From contig LXYH01000005.1 in the NCBI GenBank assembly GCA_001650895.1, positions 124,001-188,000 of the forward strand: a DNA stretch of 64,000 nucleotides, written 5' to 3'. Each line of letters opens with the position of its first letter. Within the stretch, counting starts at the first letter, position 1. The translations under genes were made by a program, and so were the position numbers. This document shows positions 8,603-18,111 of the stretch, piece by piece. The DNA is from Rhodobacteraceae bacterium EhC02. Its GTDB lineage: Bacteria > Pseudomonadota > Alphaproteobacteria > Rhodobacterales > Rhodobacteraceae. A model generated the notes under the pieces. That model saw nothing but the letters and a program-made list of their open reading frames with translations, did not search any database and had not been told where the DNA came from.

Positions 8603-9589
8603 ATGCCAACTGCACGTCTGAGTGTTGTCGTGACGCGACGCTTGCCCGAAGCGGTAGAGACGCGGATGAAGGAACTGTTCAACGTGCAACTGCGCGATGA
8701 CGACACGCCGATGACCCGTGCCGAACTGGTCGAGGCGCTGTCCACGGCCGATGTGCTGGTGCCGACCCTGACTGACCAGATCGATGCGGGACTGATTGCG
8801 CAGGCCGGTCCCAACATGCGCTTGATTGCCAACTACGGCGCGGGCGTCGATCATATCGACGTGGCGACCGCCCGCCAACGCGGCATCCTTGTGTCGAACA
8901 CGCCCGGTGTGCTGACTGACGATACCGCCGACATGACCATGGCGCTGCTGCTGGCCGTGATCCGCCGCATGCCCGAGGGGCTTGCCATCATGAACGAAGG
9001 GCGCTGGACCGGCTGGTCGCCCACGGCCCTGCTGGGCGGGCGCGTCGGCGGGCGGCGTCTTGGCATTCTGGGCATGGGCCGTATCGGGCAGGCCGTGGCG
9101 CGCCGCGCGGCGGCTTTCGGCATGCAGATCCATTATCACAACCGCCGCAGGCTGCGCCCCGAAATCGAGGATCGCTACGAGGCGACATATTGGGAAAGCC
9201 TGGACCAGATGGTGGCGCGCATGGACGTGATCAGCATCAACTGCCCTCACACGCCCTCGACCTTTCATCTGATGAACGCACGACGCCTCAAACTGATGAA
9301 ACCGGATGCGGTGATCGTGAACACATCGCGCGGCGAGGTGATCGACGAGAATGCCCTGACCCGGATGCTGGCCGCCGGTGAGCTGGCCGGGGCGGGCCTT
9401 GACGTCTACGAGCACGGCACGGATGTGAACCCGCGCCTGCGTGATCTGCCCAACGTGGTGCTGCTGCCGCATATGGGATCGGCCACGCGCGAGGGCCGCG
9501 CCGAGATGGGCGAAAAAGTGATCATCAATATCAAGACCTTTGCCGATGGGCACCGCCCCCCTGATCAGGTCGTGCCGTCCATGCTGTGA
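8603..9589 (+). CDS. D-2-hydroxyacid dehydrogenase (glyoxylate/hydroxypyruvate reductase type)
   Basis: A 328-residue NAD(P)-dependent dehydrogenase. The Rossmann motif GILGMGRIGQAVARR lies at about residues 152-167. The catalytic set is in place: Arg in NTSRGEVIDENAL, Glu in GLDVYEHGTDVNPRL, and His in VVLLPHMGSATREGR. The substrate loop NYGAGVDHID fits glycerate dehydrogenase / glyoxylate reductase enzymes, which reduce glyoxylate or hydroxypyruvate. The ATG at 8603 follows GGGGAGGG. ggt follows at 66 bp on the same strand. The exact substrate is inferred. Confidence 0.88.
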   Translation: MPTARLSVVVTRRLPEAVETRMKELFNVQLRDDDTPMTRAELVEALSTADVLVPTLTDQIDAGLIAQAGPNMRLIANYGAGVDHIDVATARQRGILVSNTPGVLTDDTADMTMALLLAVIRRMPEGLAIMNEGRWTGWSPTALLGGRVGGRRLGILGMGRIGQAVARRAAAFGMQIHYHNRRRLRPEIEDRYEATYWESLDQMVARMDVISINCPHTPSTFHLMNARRLKLMKPDAVIVNTSRGEVIDENALTRMLAAGELAGAGLDVYEHGTDVNPRLRDLPNVVLLPHMGSATREGRAEMGEKVIINIKTFADGHRPPDQVVPSML

Positions 9590-9654
9590 GGGCCGCCCGG
9601 CTGTCATCGGTGACGCGGATCGGGACGACGCCCGGTTGCAAGAAAGGGGCTGAC

Positions 9655-11439
9655 ATGCGTCTGGCAACTCTGCTGTGTTCCATCATGCTGCTGGCCGCGC
9701 CGGTTCTGGCGCAGCAAAACTCGGATCGGATCGTTCCCGAAGGTGATGGCGCCGGGCAGGTCGTGACATCCGACAGGGTGGCCGCCGCCTTGAGGGCCAA
9801 GGCTGCCACGCGCCCTGTCGAGGCGCGCGAATGGATGGTCGTGGCGGCCCACCCTCTGGCGGTGGAAGCCGGGGCGGATGTTCTGGCCGCTGGTGGTACG
9901 GCCGCCGATGCCATGGTCGCCGTGCAGGCCGTGCTGGGCCTGGTCGAGCCGCAGTCATCGGGGCTGGGGGGCGGGGCCTTTCTGGTCTGGCACGATGGCG
10001 CGACAGGCGCCATCACCACGCTGGACGGGCGCGAGACCGCGCCGCTGGACGCAACCCCACGTCTTTTCCAGGATGCCGCGGGGGAGCCGCTGAAATTCTT
10101 CGATGCCGTGGTCGGCGGGCGCAGCGTCGGTACCCCCGGCACACCCGCCCTGATGGCCGCCGCCCATGCCCGTTGGGGGCGCGCCGATTGGGGTGATCTG
10201 CTGGCCCCGGCGATCCGCCTGGCCGACACAGGTTTTCCGGTGTCGCCGCGCCTGGCCATGCTGGTGGCCGCCGATGCCGAACGCCTGGCGGTGGACCCGG
10301 CAACGGCAGGCTATTTCCTGCCCGAGGGGCAACCCCTGACCGAAGGCGCAATGCTGCGCAACCCCGCCTATGCGCAGACCCTCCGCAGCCTGGCCGCGCA
10401 GGGCGTGGACGGGTTCTATACCGGCCCCGTGGCCGAGGCCATCGTGCAGGCCGTGCGGGGGGCAGCGCATAATCCCGGCCTCTTGGGGCCGCTGGACCTG
10501 GCGATCTACCGCGTCAAGGAACGCGCTGCGGTCTGTGCCCCCTATCGCGGGTACGAGGTCTGCGGGATGGGGCCACCCTCGTCAGGTGCCGTGGCGGTCG
10601 GACAGATCCTGGGCATGCTGGAGGCTGCGGATCTAGCCGCGCTGGGTCCGTCAGACCCTGAAAGCTGGCGCCTGATCGGCGAGGCCAGCCGCCTGGCTTT
10701 TGCGGATCGCGCCCGTTACCTGGCCGACAGCGATTTTGTTCCGGTGCCGGTCGCGGGCCTGCTGGATCCGGCCTATCTGCGCCGGCGCGCGGGGCTGATC
10801 GCCCCGGGCGGTGTTCTGCCGGAAGCCCAGGCAGGGCAGCCTGCGTTCGATCACACGCTGAACCTGGCCGATGGGATCACGCTGGAGCAGCCTTCGACCA
10901 CACATGTCTCGATCGTGGACAGCCATGGGAACGCGCTGTCGATGACCTCGACCATCGAAAACGCCTTTGGCGCGCGGCTGATGGCGGGCGGGTTCCTGTT
11001 GAACAACGAGCTGACGGATTTTTCCTTTCGCAGCCATGTGGATGGTGTGCCGGTCGCCAATCGGGTCGCGCCGGGAAAACGGCCACGGTCCTCGATGGCG
11101 CCGACCATCGTGCGGCGCGACGGCCAACCGGTTCTGGTGCTTGGCAGCCCCGGTGGCAGTTCGATCATCGGCTATGTCACCTCGGCGCTGATCGCACATC
11201 TGGATTGGGGCATGGATGTGCAGCAGGCGGTGGCCGCAGGTCATCTGCTGAACCGCTTCGGCATCTATGACCTTGAAGCCGGCACCGAGGCCGAGGCCCT
11301 GGCGGATCCGCTGCGGGCACTGGGCTACGAGGTGCGCCTTGGCGCGCAGACATCGGGCCTGCATGCCATCGCGATCGGGCCGGATGGGCTGCGCGGCGGG
11401 GCGGACCCGCGCCGTGAAGGCGTGGCGCTTGGGCAGTGA
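9655..11439 (+). CDS. ggt: Gamma-glutamyltransferase (periplasmic)
   Basis: A 594-residue Ntn-hydrolase proenzyme. The start at 9655, behind GAAAGGGGCTGAC, gives a signal peptide (MRLATLLCSIMLLAAPVLAQ). The autocatalytic Thr lies in QPSTTHVSIVDSHGNALSMT, splitting the protein into a large subunit of about 410 and a small one of about 180 residues. The substrate-binding Gly-rich motif GSPGGSSIIGYV and the AVGGRSVGTPGTP segment are present. It removes the gamma-glutamyl group of glutathione and related peptides in the periplasm. A palindromic repeat starts 6 bp after its stop and probably ends the transcript. Confidence 0.93.
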   Translation: MRLATLLCSIMLLAAPVLAQQNSDRIVPEGDGAGQVVTSDRVAAALRAKAATRPVEAREWMVVAAHPLAVEAGADVLAAGGTAADAMVAVQAVLGLVEPQSSGLGGGAFLVWHDGATGAITTLDGRETAPLDATPRLFQDAAGEPLKFFDAVVGGRSVGTPGTPALMAAAHARWGRADWGDLLAPAIRLADTGFPVSPRLAMLVAADAERLAVDPATAGYFLPEGQPLTEGAMLRNPAYAQTLRSLAAQGVDGFYTGPVAEAIVQAVRGAAHNPGLLGPLDLAIYRVKERAAVCAPYRGYEVCGMGPPSSGAVAVGQILGMLEAADLAALGPSDPESWRLIGEASRLAFADRARYLADSDFVPVPVAGLLDPAYLRRRAGLIAPGGVLPEAQAGQPAFDHTLNLADGITLEQPSTTHVSIVDSHGNALSMTSTIENAFGARLMAGGFLLNNELTDFSFRSHVDGVPVANRVAPGKRPRSSMAPTIVRRDGQPVLVLGSPGGSSIIGYVTSALIAHLDWGMDVQQAVAAGHLLNRFGIYDLEAGTEAEALADPLRALGYEVRLGAQTSGLHAIAIGPDGLRGGADPRREGVALGQ

Positions 11440-11445
11440 GCGGGC

Positions 11446-11514
11446 GGGGGGCTGTCTGCCCCCCACGTTCAACTGCGTTGAACGCCCCCCCGAGGATATT
11501 TTCGGCAAGAAGAA
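11446..11514 (+). repeat. Palindromic repeat, copy A (behind ggt)
   Basis: Two adjacent hairpins (GGGGGGC-TGTCT-GCCCCCC and GTTCAAC-TGC-GTTGAAC) and then the 3' core GAGGATATTTTCGGCAAGAA. It is the same element as copies at 27549-27617 and 29633-29704, with a related shorter form at 50266-50304 and 59641-59681. Here it is in sense orientation directly after the ggt stop, where the first hairpin can serve as a terminator. Confidence 0.85.
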
Positions 11515-11640
11515 CGGCCGGCCGCGTCGCTTTCGGTGCACAGGTCGCTTTCGGACGGGATTGCGTCGGCTGGTTCACACGCGCGCGGCATGACCTGCTA
11601 TTGATCGGCCAAAGCTTGATCCAAGGGAGTCGCTTGCGCC

Positions 11641-14145
11641 ATGAAAACACATGTCAAAGCTCTGGTTGTCGGCGGCGGCGCTGTCGGAACCTCGATCGCC
11701 TATCACCTGGCGCGCGCCGGGTGGCAGGATGTGATGCTGCTGGAACGCGACGAGCTGACCTCGGGGTCGACCTGGCATGCGGCGGGGCTTCTGCCGTTGT
11801 TCAACATGTCCTTCGCCACGACCCATATCCACAAGTACTCGGTCGACTTCTACAAGTCGCTGGAGGCCGAGACCGGCCTGAATGCGGGCTTTTCCGTCGT
11901 GGGCAACCTGCGCATGGCGCAGACCCAGGCGCGGATGGACGAATACATGGTCTATGCCACCACGGCCGAGACCTGCGGCGTGCCCTATGAGTGGATGACG
12001 CCCGCCCAGATCAAGGACCGCTGGCCGCTGGTGCGCACCGATGATCTGAAGGGCGCGATCTATCACCCGACCGATGGTTACATCAACCCGGCCGACGTGA
12101 CGATGGCCATGGCCAAGGGCGCGCGTCAGCGCGGCGTGATGATCGAGCGCAAGTGGCAGGCCGATGCCTATCACTGGACCGGGTCCGAATGGCAGGTGAC
12201 CTGCACGAAGATGGTCGAGAAGGGCGGCAACCTTGTGCCGTCGGACGAGCAGATCGTGATCACCGCCGAACATGTCGTCACCGCCACGGGCAACCATGCG
12301 CAGCGCACCGCGCGCCTGCTGGGGATCAAGTCGCCCGCGATTCCCGTGGAGCATCAGTTCATCGTGACCGAACCCGATCCCGCGCTGGTGGAGTACCGCA
12401 AGAACGGCGGGCTGGAGCACCCGGTGCTGCGCGATGCCGATGCCAAGTGGTACGTGCGCGAAGAGCGCGGCGGCTGGATCCTTGGCCCCTATGAGCATGG
12501 CGCGCCCGCGCGCTTCGAATTCGGCGTGCCCGACAGTTTCCGCGCCGATCTTTTCCCCTTGGATCTGGAACGGATCGAAGAGGAATATATGTCGATGATC
12601 CATCGGCTTCCGTCCTCCGAGACCGTTGGCCTGAAGGACGATTTCAACGGGCCGATCTGCTATACGCCTGATGGCAACCCGCTGGTCGGGCCTGCCCCCG
12701 GCCTGCGCAACATGTGGCTGGCCGAGGGCTTCAGCTTTGGCATCACCGCGGCGGGCGGCACCGGCTATTACCTGGCGCAGATGATGGTCGAGGGCGAGGC
12801 CGAGATCGACATGGCGGCGCTTGATCCCAAGCGTTACGGCAGCTGGATGACAACCGAATATGCCGCGCGCAAGAACGAGGAATGCTATAGCCACGTCTTC
12901 ATCCTGCACCATCCGGATGAAGAACGCGAAGCCTGCCGCCCCCTGCGCACGGCCCCTGCCTATGACCGCCAGAAAGCGCGCGGCGCGCAATTCGGCCAGG
13001 TGAACGGCTGGGAGCGGCCCAATTACTACGGCCCGCTGGATGCGCCCGAAGGCTTCGATCACGACACCCGCAGCTTCCGCCGCGGTGGCTGGTGGGAATA
13101 TGCGGCGCAAGAGGCGAAGGCGATCCGCGAAGGGGTGGGCCTGATCGACGCGACAGCCTTTACCAAGCATCTGGTCAAGGGCCCCGGCGCCACGCAATTC
13201 CTGGACTGGTTCACCTGCAACAAGCTGCCCAAGGTGGGCCGGATCAACCTGACCTATGCCCTGACCGACCACGGCACCACGCGTACCGAATACACGATCG
13301 TACGCCTGGCCGAGGATGAATATTACCTGGTCAGCGCCGGGGCCTGGACCGCCTATGACGGCGACTACCTGCGCAAGTCCGCCGCCGACAGGATGGCCGA
13401 CTTCGGCTATGTCGAGATCCAGGATGTCACGACGCAATGGGGGGTCTTTGCCATCGCCGGTCCGAAATCGCGCGATGTGCTGAAGGCGGTGATCAAGGAT
13501 GCCGATCCCGAGACCGCCCTGTCGAACAAGCGTTTCCCCTGGCTGAGCGCGCGGCAGATCGAGCTGGGCATGTGCCCGGTCAATGCGATCCGCGTCGCCT
13601 ATACGGGCGAGCTGGGCTGGGAATTGCACCACCCGATCGAGATGCAGAACTACCTGTTCGACCTGCTGGAAAAGGCGGGCGCGGAACATGGCATGAAGCT
13701 GGTGGGCGCGCGCGCACAGAACTGGCTGCGCCAGGAAAAAAGCTATCGCGCCTTCGGCAACGAACTGGGCCGCGACGCCACCCCGCTCGAGGCGGATCTG
13801 CCGCGCTTCGTGGATCTGTCCAAGGAGTTCCGGGGCAAGGCGGCGATGGAGGCCAAGGGCATCCGCAGCAAATGCGTGACGATCCTTGTGAATGGTCCCG
13901 CAGATGCCGATCCCTGGGGGCGTGAAGCGCTCTATGCGGCGGATGGTACCCGCGTGGGGCGCCTGACCTCGGGCGGCTATTCGGTGCATTTCGGCCAGAG
14001 CATCGGGATGGGTTATGTGCGCCCCGATCTGGCGGTGCCGGGCACGGCACTGAAGGTCAAGATGTTCGACCAGCTGTGGGATGCCAAGGTGGTCGAAGAC
14101 AGCCCCTACGATCCCGCCAACGCGACGATCCGTCAGGACGGTTAA
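11641..14145 (+). CDS. FAD-dependent oxidoreductase with glycine cleavage T-protein domain (dimethylglycine/sarcosine dehydrogenase family)
   Basis: An 834-residue protein. The N-terminal DAO-type FAD domain (about residues 5-365) starts with VVGGGAVGTSIAYHLARAG and contains TSGSTWHAAGLL, the histidine region that covalently binds FAD in this family. A FAO_M linker follows (about 370-430), then GCV_T (about 440-710) and GCV_T_C (about 725-815), which take the methyl group onto tetrahydrofolate. Members oxidatively demethylate dimethylglycine, sarcosine or related N-methyl compounds. The ATG at 11641 was chosen because it gives the Rossmann motif directly at the N-terminus. The substrate is not determinable here; betaine-type osmolyte breakdown would suit a marine host. 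Confidence 0.88.
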   Translation: MKTHVKALVVGGGAVGTSIAYHLARAGWQDVMLLERDELTSGSTWHAAGLLPLFNMSFATTHIHKYSVDFYKSLEAETGLNAGFSVVGNLRMAQTQARMDEYMVYATTAETCGVPYEWMTPAQIKDRWPLVRTDDLKGAIYHPTDGYINPADVTMAMAKGARQRGVMIERKWQADAYHWTGSEWQVTCTKMVEKGGNLVPSDEQIVITAEHVVTATGNHAQRTARLLGIKSPAIPVEHQFIVTEPDPALVEYRKNGGLEHPVLRDADAKWYVREERGGWILGPYEHGAPARFEFGVPDSFRADLFPLDLERIEEEYMSMIHRLPSSETVGLKDDFNGPICYTPDGNPLVGPAPGLRNMWLAEGFSFGITAAGGTGYYLAQMMVEGEAEIDMAALDPKRYGSWMTTEYAARKNEECYSHVFILHHPDEEREACRPLRTAPAYDRQKARGAQFGQVNGWERPNYYGPLDAPEGFDHDTRSFRRGGWWEYAAQEAKAIREGVGLIDATAFTKHLVKGPGATQFLDWFTCNKLPKVGRINLTYALTDHGTTRTEYTIVRLAEDEYYLVSAGAWTAYDGDYLRKSAADRMADFGYVEIQDVTTQWGVFAIAGPKSRDVLKAVIKDADPETALSNKRFPWLSARQIELGMCPVNAIRVAYTGELGWELHHPIEMQNYLFDLLEKAGAEHGMKLVGARAQNWLRQEKSYRAFGNELGRDATPLEADLPRFVDLSKEFRGKAAMEAKGIRSKCVTILVNGPADADPWGREALYAADGTRVGRLTSGGYSVHFGQSIGMGYVRPDLAVPGTALKVKMFDQLWDAKVVEDSPYDPANATIRQDG

Positions 14146-14195
14146 ACGCAGCGTCCCGGCGCGGTTGTCGCCGCGCCGGGACCTGAAGCCGCCCG

Positions 14196-14537
14196 TCACC
14201 CCGCGGCGGTCATTTCATCGAAGCATTCCAGCGCCTTGGCGGCATACATCATGGACGGGCCGCCCCCCATCTGGATCGTCATCGCCAGCACATCGCTGAT
14301 TTCTTCGCGGCTGGCCCCGGCGCGGATCAGGGTCTCTACATGCAGCACGATGCAGGCTTCGCAGCGGGTGGCGATGGCGATGCCGAGGGCCACGAATTCC
14401 TTCGTCTTGAACTCCAGCACGCCGCCTTCCTTGACGGCCTTGCCCAGGGCACCGAAGGCGCGTGTCGTCTCGGGGATGGCCTTGTTGAGCCCGCGCAACT
14501 GGTCACGCGTGCTGTTCAGTTTGTCGTTCCAGGTCAT
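14196..14537 (-). CDS. Carboxymuconolactone decarboxylase family / AhpD-like protein
   Basis: A 113-residue protein with the AhpD-type redox motif CEACIVLH (C-x-x-C-x-x-x-H) at about residues 63-70, within the CMD fold (REEISDVLAMTIQMGGGPSMMYAAKALECF). Such small helical proteins are peroxidase-linked disulfide reductases or decarboxylases acting as oligomers. The ATG follows AAGGATCC. It is convergent with the DMGDH-like gene. Confidence 0.88.
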   Translation of the reverse strand: MTWNDKLNSTRDQLRGLNKAIPETTRAFGALGKAVKEGGVLEFKTKEFVALGIAIATRCEACIVLHVETLIRAGASREEISDVLAMTIQMGGGPSMMYAAKALECFDEMTAAG

Positions 14538-14621
14538 GATGGATCCTTGCCTTGATGAATGTCAGGCACGGGCAGATCACAGCGGTGCCGGGCCCGCCTT
14601 GATCAGGATCAGAAACCCGGG

Positions 14622-15281
14622 TCAGGCCGGACGGCGGGCAACGAAGGCCATGTTGTTGGCGGGCATCTCGACGACCTGCACAAGGTCCAGCCAGTTGGCA
14701 TGGATCCAGTCGATCACGTCCCAGTCGTCCTTGTAGCCGATCTCGGGATCCTGCGCGCGCAGGCTTGCGTGGAAGGTCCTGTCGCCGTCGGATGTCGTCT
14801 CGCCGTCGCGCAGGAACGGACCATAGAGGACAAAGATCCCGCCGGGGGCCAGTGCCTGCGCCACTTCGCCGATGAGGGTCCGGGCCTCGGCCTGGCTGAT
14901 CAGATGCAGCAGGTTCACCAGCACGATCAGATCCTGACCGGCATGCGCGGCACCCCAGCCGGATGCGGTGGCGTCAAGGTCGATCGCCGCGCGCAGGTTC
15001 GCCAGACCCGCCACCGCCGCATGCGCATCTACCGAGGCGCGGCGCGCCGGGTCGATGTCGGTAGGCTGCCAGTCAAGGCCCGGCATGGCACCGGCGAAGA
15101 TGACGGCATGTTCCCCGGTGCCCGAGGCGATTTCCAGCGCGCGTCCCGATGCAGGGGCATGCTGGGCCACAAGGGCTGCGATATCGGCGGCGTTGCGCGC
15201 GGCAGAGGGGGCGAACATGCGCCCGTCATCAGAGGGGTGCGCGACCGAGGCCGTGTCGGGAAGGTTCAGGCGGCGTGACAT
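14622..15281 (-). CDS. DUF938 family SAM-dependent methyltransferase-like protein
   Basis: A 219-residue protein whose start MSRRLNLPDTASVAHPSDDG is taken at 15281, one base after the stop of the upstream gene. The SAM-binding motif I is ALEIASGTGEHAVIFA at about residues 46-61, with the downstream WQPTDIDPARRASVDAH and the substrate-side FVLYGPFLRDG. DUF938 proteins have a methyltransferase fold with no assigned substrate. It is the last gene of a three-gene minus-strand unit with the amine oxidase and aldo/keto reductase genes. Confidence 0.82.
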   Translation of the reverse strand: MSRRLNLPDTASVAHPSDDGRMFAPSAARNAADIAALVAQHAPASGRALEIASGTGEHAVIFAGAMPGLDWQPTDIDPARRASVDAHAAVAGLANLRAAIDLDATASGWGAAHAGQDLIVLVNLLHLISQAEARTLIGEVAQALAPGGIFVLYGPFLRDGETTSDGDRTFHASLRAQDPEIGYKDDWDVIDWIHANWLDLVQVVEMPANNMAFVARRPA

Positions 15282-15282
15282 C

Positions 15283-16362
15283 TCAGGCAAACCTCGCAGG
15301 GGATAGGGCACGCAAGGTGTCGGCATCCAAGGCGGGCGTCAAGCCAAGCGCCAGATCGGCCAGCAGCTGGCTCGCGGCGGGGGCGGTCTGGAAACCGTAG
15401 CCACCTTGACCTGCACACCACAGAAAGGTGGCATCCTGCGGATCGGGCCCGATGACCAGCGCGCGATCAGGGGCGAAACTGCGCAGGCCTGCCCAATTGG
15501 CCAGCATCCGCGTGACGGGCTGCGTCACCGCTTCCTGGTAGCGGGCCAGACCTTCGGCCAGTACCATGTCATCGGCCCAGGCATCCTGCGGCACCACGGG
15601 TTCCTCATCCGCGGGCGACACGATCAGCGCGCCCGCATCGGGCTTGCAATACCAGCTTTCGCCGACCCCATCGACAAAGGGCCAAGCGGCGGGGGACATG
15701 TCCTGCGGCAAGGCGATCCGCGCCATGGAACGGCGATAGGGCTGGATCTGCAACGGCCCGAGCCCCGCCATGCGCGCCACCGTATCGGCCCATGCGCCAG
15801 CCGCGTTGACCAGCAGATCGCCCTCATGCACCTGGCCGGCTTCTGTGGTCACGCGCCATCCCGTCCCCAGCCGTTCGATCCGGCTTACGCGTGCTCCGGT
15901 CTCGATCCGTGCGCCCTGTGCGCGGGCGGATCGCGCGAAATTCTGGATCAGTAGGTCGGTATCCAGATCCTGCGCATCCTCGCGATAGGCGGCATGGGCT
16001 TGCGTCTGGCGGTTCAGGATCGGCCAGAGGCGGGCCGCTTCCTCCATCGTGATCTCGTCCAGACCCAGATCGGCGCTGTCGGCACGGAAGGCGTCGGCAT
16101 GTTCGGGACCTGCCACCATCATCATCCCGCGTGGCGACAGAACCCCGCCATCGGCGTTGTGGTGGTGATCCGCGCTGGCCGCATTCAGCGCCTTGATCGT
16201 GGCATTGCCGTAATTCAGCAGGAACATGGCCGCAGACCGCCCCGAGGCGTGATAGGCAAGGCTGTTCTCGCCTTCCAGCAGGGTGACCTCAAGATGCGGG
16301 GCAAGGCGGGCCGCAGCGGAAATGCCGGCAATGCCGCCGCCGATGATCAGTGCCCGGCTCAT
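15283..16362 (-). CDS. FAD-dependent amine/amino-acid oxidoreductase (DAO family)
   Basis: A 359-residue flavoprotein with the N-terminal dinucleotide fold ALIIGGGIAGISAAARL, LLEGENSLAYHASGRSAAMF and the C-terminal GQGGYGFQTAPAAS segment that closes the FAD site. It belongs with glycine oxidase / D-amino-acid oxidase / opine oxidase-like enzymes, which oxidise a C-N bond and pass electrons to oxygen or a membrane acceptor. Its start overlaps the end of the aldo/keto reductase gene by four bases, indicating translational coupling. Substrate unknown. Confidence 0.85.
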   Translation of the reverse strand: MSRALIIGGGIAGISAAARLAPHLEVTLLEGENSLAYHASGRSAAMFLLNYGNATIKALNAASADHHHNADGGVLSPRGMMMVAGPEHADAFRADSADLGLDEITMEEAARLWPILNRQTQAHAAYREDAQDLDTDLLIQNFARSARAQGARIETGARVSRIERLGTGWRVTTEAGQVHEGDLLVNAAGAWADTVARMAGLGPLQIQPYRRSMARIALPQDMSPAAWPFVDGVGESWYCKPDAGALIVSPADEEPVVPQDAWADDMVLAEGLARYQEAVTQPVTRMLANWAGLRSFAPDRALVIGPDPQDATFLWCAGQGGYGFQTAPAASQLLADLALGLTPALDADTLRALSPARFA

Positions 16363-17294
16363 GCCTCTTCCAGACGGTCCGTCGCCGGGGCCGGGGTCGG
16401 GGCCAAGGCGGCCAGCCTTGCGTAGAGCGCATCATCCAGCGTGTAATCCATTGCCGCCAGCGAGGGCGCCAACTGTTCTGCGGATCGGGCCGAAATGATC
16501 GGCGTGGGGCCGGCCGGATGGCGCGCGGCCCAGGCCACGGCCAGGGTGGCCGCGTGAACGCCCGCATCTGCCGCGATCTCCTGCAACCCGACGGCGGCCT
16601 TGTGCATCCACTCGGGGGCATACCGGCTGGCATAGGCCTTGTCCTCGACCAGCCGCCCGCTGCCGCCAGCGGCGTATTTGCCGGTCAGCAATCCGCCACC
16701 CAACGGGGAATAGGGGGCAATCGCGATACCCTGATCGACACAGGCGGGGAACAGTTCCACCTCGGCCTGGCGTTTGACGATGTTGTACATCGGCTGAAGG
16801 ATGTCGATCCTCAGGTCGAACTCCGACGCGACCCATAGCGCCTTCATCACCTGCCAGGCGGCGAAATTGGACACACCAACGTACCGGATCTGCCCTTTCT
16901 GTTTCAGCTCGGCCAGTGTCTCGAAGGTTTCGCGCAGCGGCGTGTTGTCGTCGAACCTGTGCAGGTAGAGGATATCGACCTCGTCCATCTGCAAGCGCTG
17001 GCGCGAGATGTCGAAGGTCTTGAGGATATTGTCGCGGCCCGATCCGCCCGCATACCCGGCTTTCGTCGCCAGGATCAGCCGGTCACGGTGCGGCGCGATC
17101 AGCTTGCCGGTGATCTCTTCCGACGCGCCGCCTGTATAGGCGTGGGCGGTGTCGAAATGCGTGATCCCGGCGGCAAGGCTCGCCTCGAACATGGAGCGCG
17201 ACTGTTCCGCGTCGGCGCGACCGCCGAATTGCATGGTGCCAAAGGCAAGGCGGCTTGCGGGGGTGCCGTCACGGCTGATGAGTGCATGTGTCAT
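16359..17294 (-). CDS. Aldo/keto reductase
   Basis: A 311-residue NADPH-dependent oxidoreductase of the (alpha/beta)8 family. The catalytic tetrad is visible: Asp and Tyr in THFDTAHAYTGGASEE, Lys in LILATKAGYAGG, His in DILYLHRFDDN. The cofactor end contains GPTPIISARSAEQL. The ATG at 17294 was preferred over 17324 because MTHALISRDGTPASRLAFGT is a typical family start. First gene of a coupled unit with the DAO-type oxidase and DUF938 genes. Substrate unknown. Confidence 0.87.
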   Translation of the reverse strand: MTHALISRDGTPASRLAFGTMQFGGRADAEQSRSMFEASLAAGITHFDTAHAYTGGASEEITGKLIAPHRDRLILATKAGYAGGSGRDNILKTFDISRQRLQMDEVDILYLHRFDDNTPLRETFETLAELKQKGQIRYVGVSNFAAWQVMKALWVASEFDLRIDILQPMYNIVKRQAEVELFPACVDQGIAIAPYSPLGGGLLTGKYAAGGSGRLVEDKAYASRYAPEWMHKAAVGLQEIAADAGVHAATLAVAWAARHPAGPTPIISARSAEQLAPSLAAMDYTLDDALYARLAALAPTPAPATDRLEEA

Positions 17295-17334
17295 GGCCGC
17301 GAAACTGCCACGGCTTTGCGTCAAGGAAAAGGGG

Positions 17335-18111
17335 TCAAACCTGTCCGCGCGATTGCAGGCGCCACTGCCGCCACGCCCATATCAGCGAAAGCAGATACAA
17401 AAGGTCCATCACCATCAGCGTCAGCCAGGGAAAACTGATCAGCGCGGCCAGGAAACAGACGAAGCCGACGTAGAGAAGGCGCACATTCTCGCGCTGGATG
17501 GTCAGCGATTTCAGCGACCAGGTCGGCAGGCGGCTGATCATCAGCAGGCCGACCCCCAGCATGTAGGCCGCGATCACCATGTCGGGAATCGGCGGCAGCC
17601 CCGGCACGGCGCGATCCAGAAACAGGGGCAGCATCACCAGAAGCGCACCGGCGGGCGAGGGGACCCCCTCGAAATGGCGGCTTGGTTTTTCGGTGTCGCT
17701 GGCCTTGGTGCCAACGTTGAAGCGCGCCAGGCGCAGCACGCAGCACAGCGCATAGATCACCACGGCGATCCAGCCCAGGTTGCCCATGTCCTGGAACGCC
17801 CAGAAATACATCAGAAGACCGGGCGCGATCCCGAAGTTCAGGAAATCGGCAAGGCTGTCCAGCTCGGCGCCCAGTGCGCTGGCACTTTTCAGCAACCGGG
17901 CCAGGCTGCCATCCAGACCGTCCAGCACCGCAGCCAGCAGCAAAAGCTGCACCGCCACGTTGAAATTGCCGCTGGTGGCATAGCGGATCGCGGTCAGGCC
18001 TGCGCAGATCGCCCCCACCGTCACAAGGTTCGGCAAAAGCTGCACGATCGGCAATTCCCGCCGCGAACGGACGGGCGGCAACTGGTCGGGATCAGGCAGT
18101 TCGCCCATCAC
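17335..18111 (-). CDS. pssA: CDP-diacylglycerol-serine O-phosphatidyltransferase
   Basis: A 258-residue integral membrane enzyme joining CDP-diacylglycerol and serine into phosphatidylserine. The CDP-alcohol phosphotransferase signature D-G-x2-A-R-x8-G-x3-D-x3-D is intact in [20 protein letters not shown] plus the following LAD. About seven hydrophobic segments follow the polar N-terminus. It overlaps the end of psd by 20 bases, so the two steps of phosphatidylethanolamine synthesis are made from one transcript. Confidence 0.94.
   Translation of the reverse strand: MMGELPDPDQLPPVRSRRELPIVQLLPNLVTVGAICAGLTAIRYATSGNFNVAVQLLLLAAVLDGLDGSLARLLKSASALGAELDSLADFLNFGIAPGLLMYFWAFQDMGNLGWIAVVIYALCCVLRLARFNVGTKASDTEKPSRHFEGVPSPAGALLVMLPLFLDRAVPGLPPIPDMVIAAYMLGVGLLMISRLPTWSLKSLTIQRENVRLLYVGFVCFLAALISFPWLTLMVMDLLYLLSLIWAWRQWRLQSRGQV

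Noticed and set aside
11575-14199. 874-codon open frame antisense to the DMGDH-like gene
   Set aside because: Compositional shadow of a long GC-rich gene; the plus-strand protein has intact FAD and GcvT motifs.
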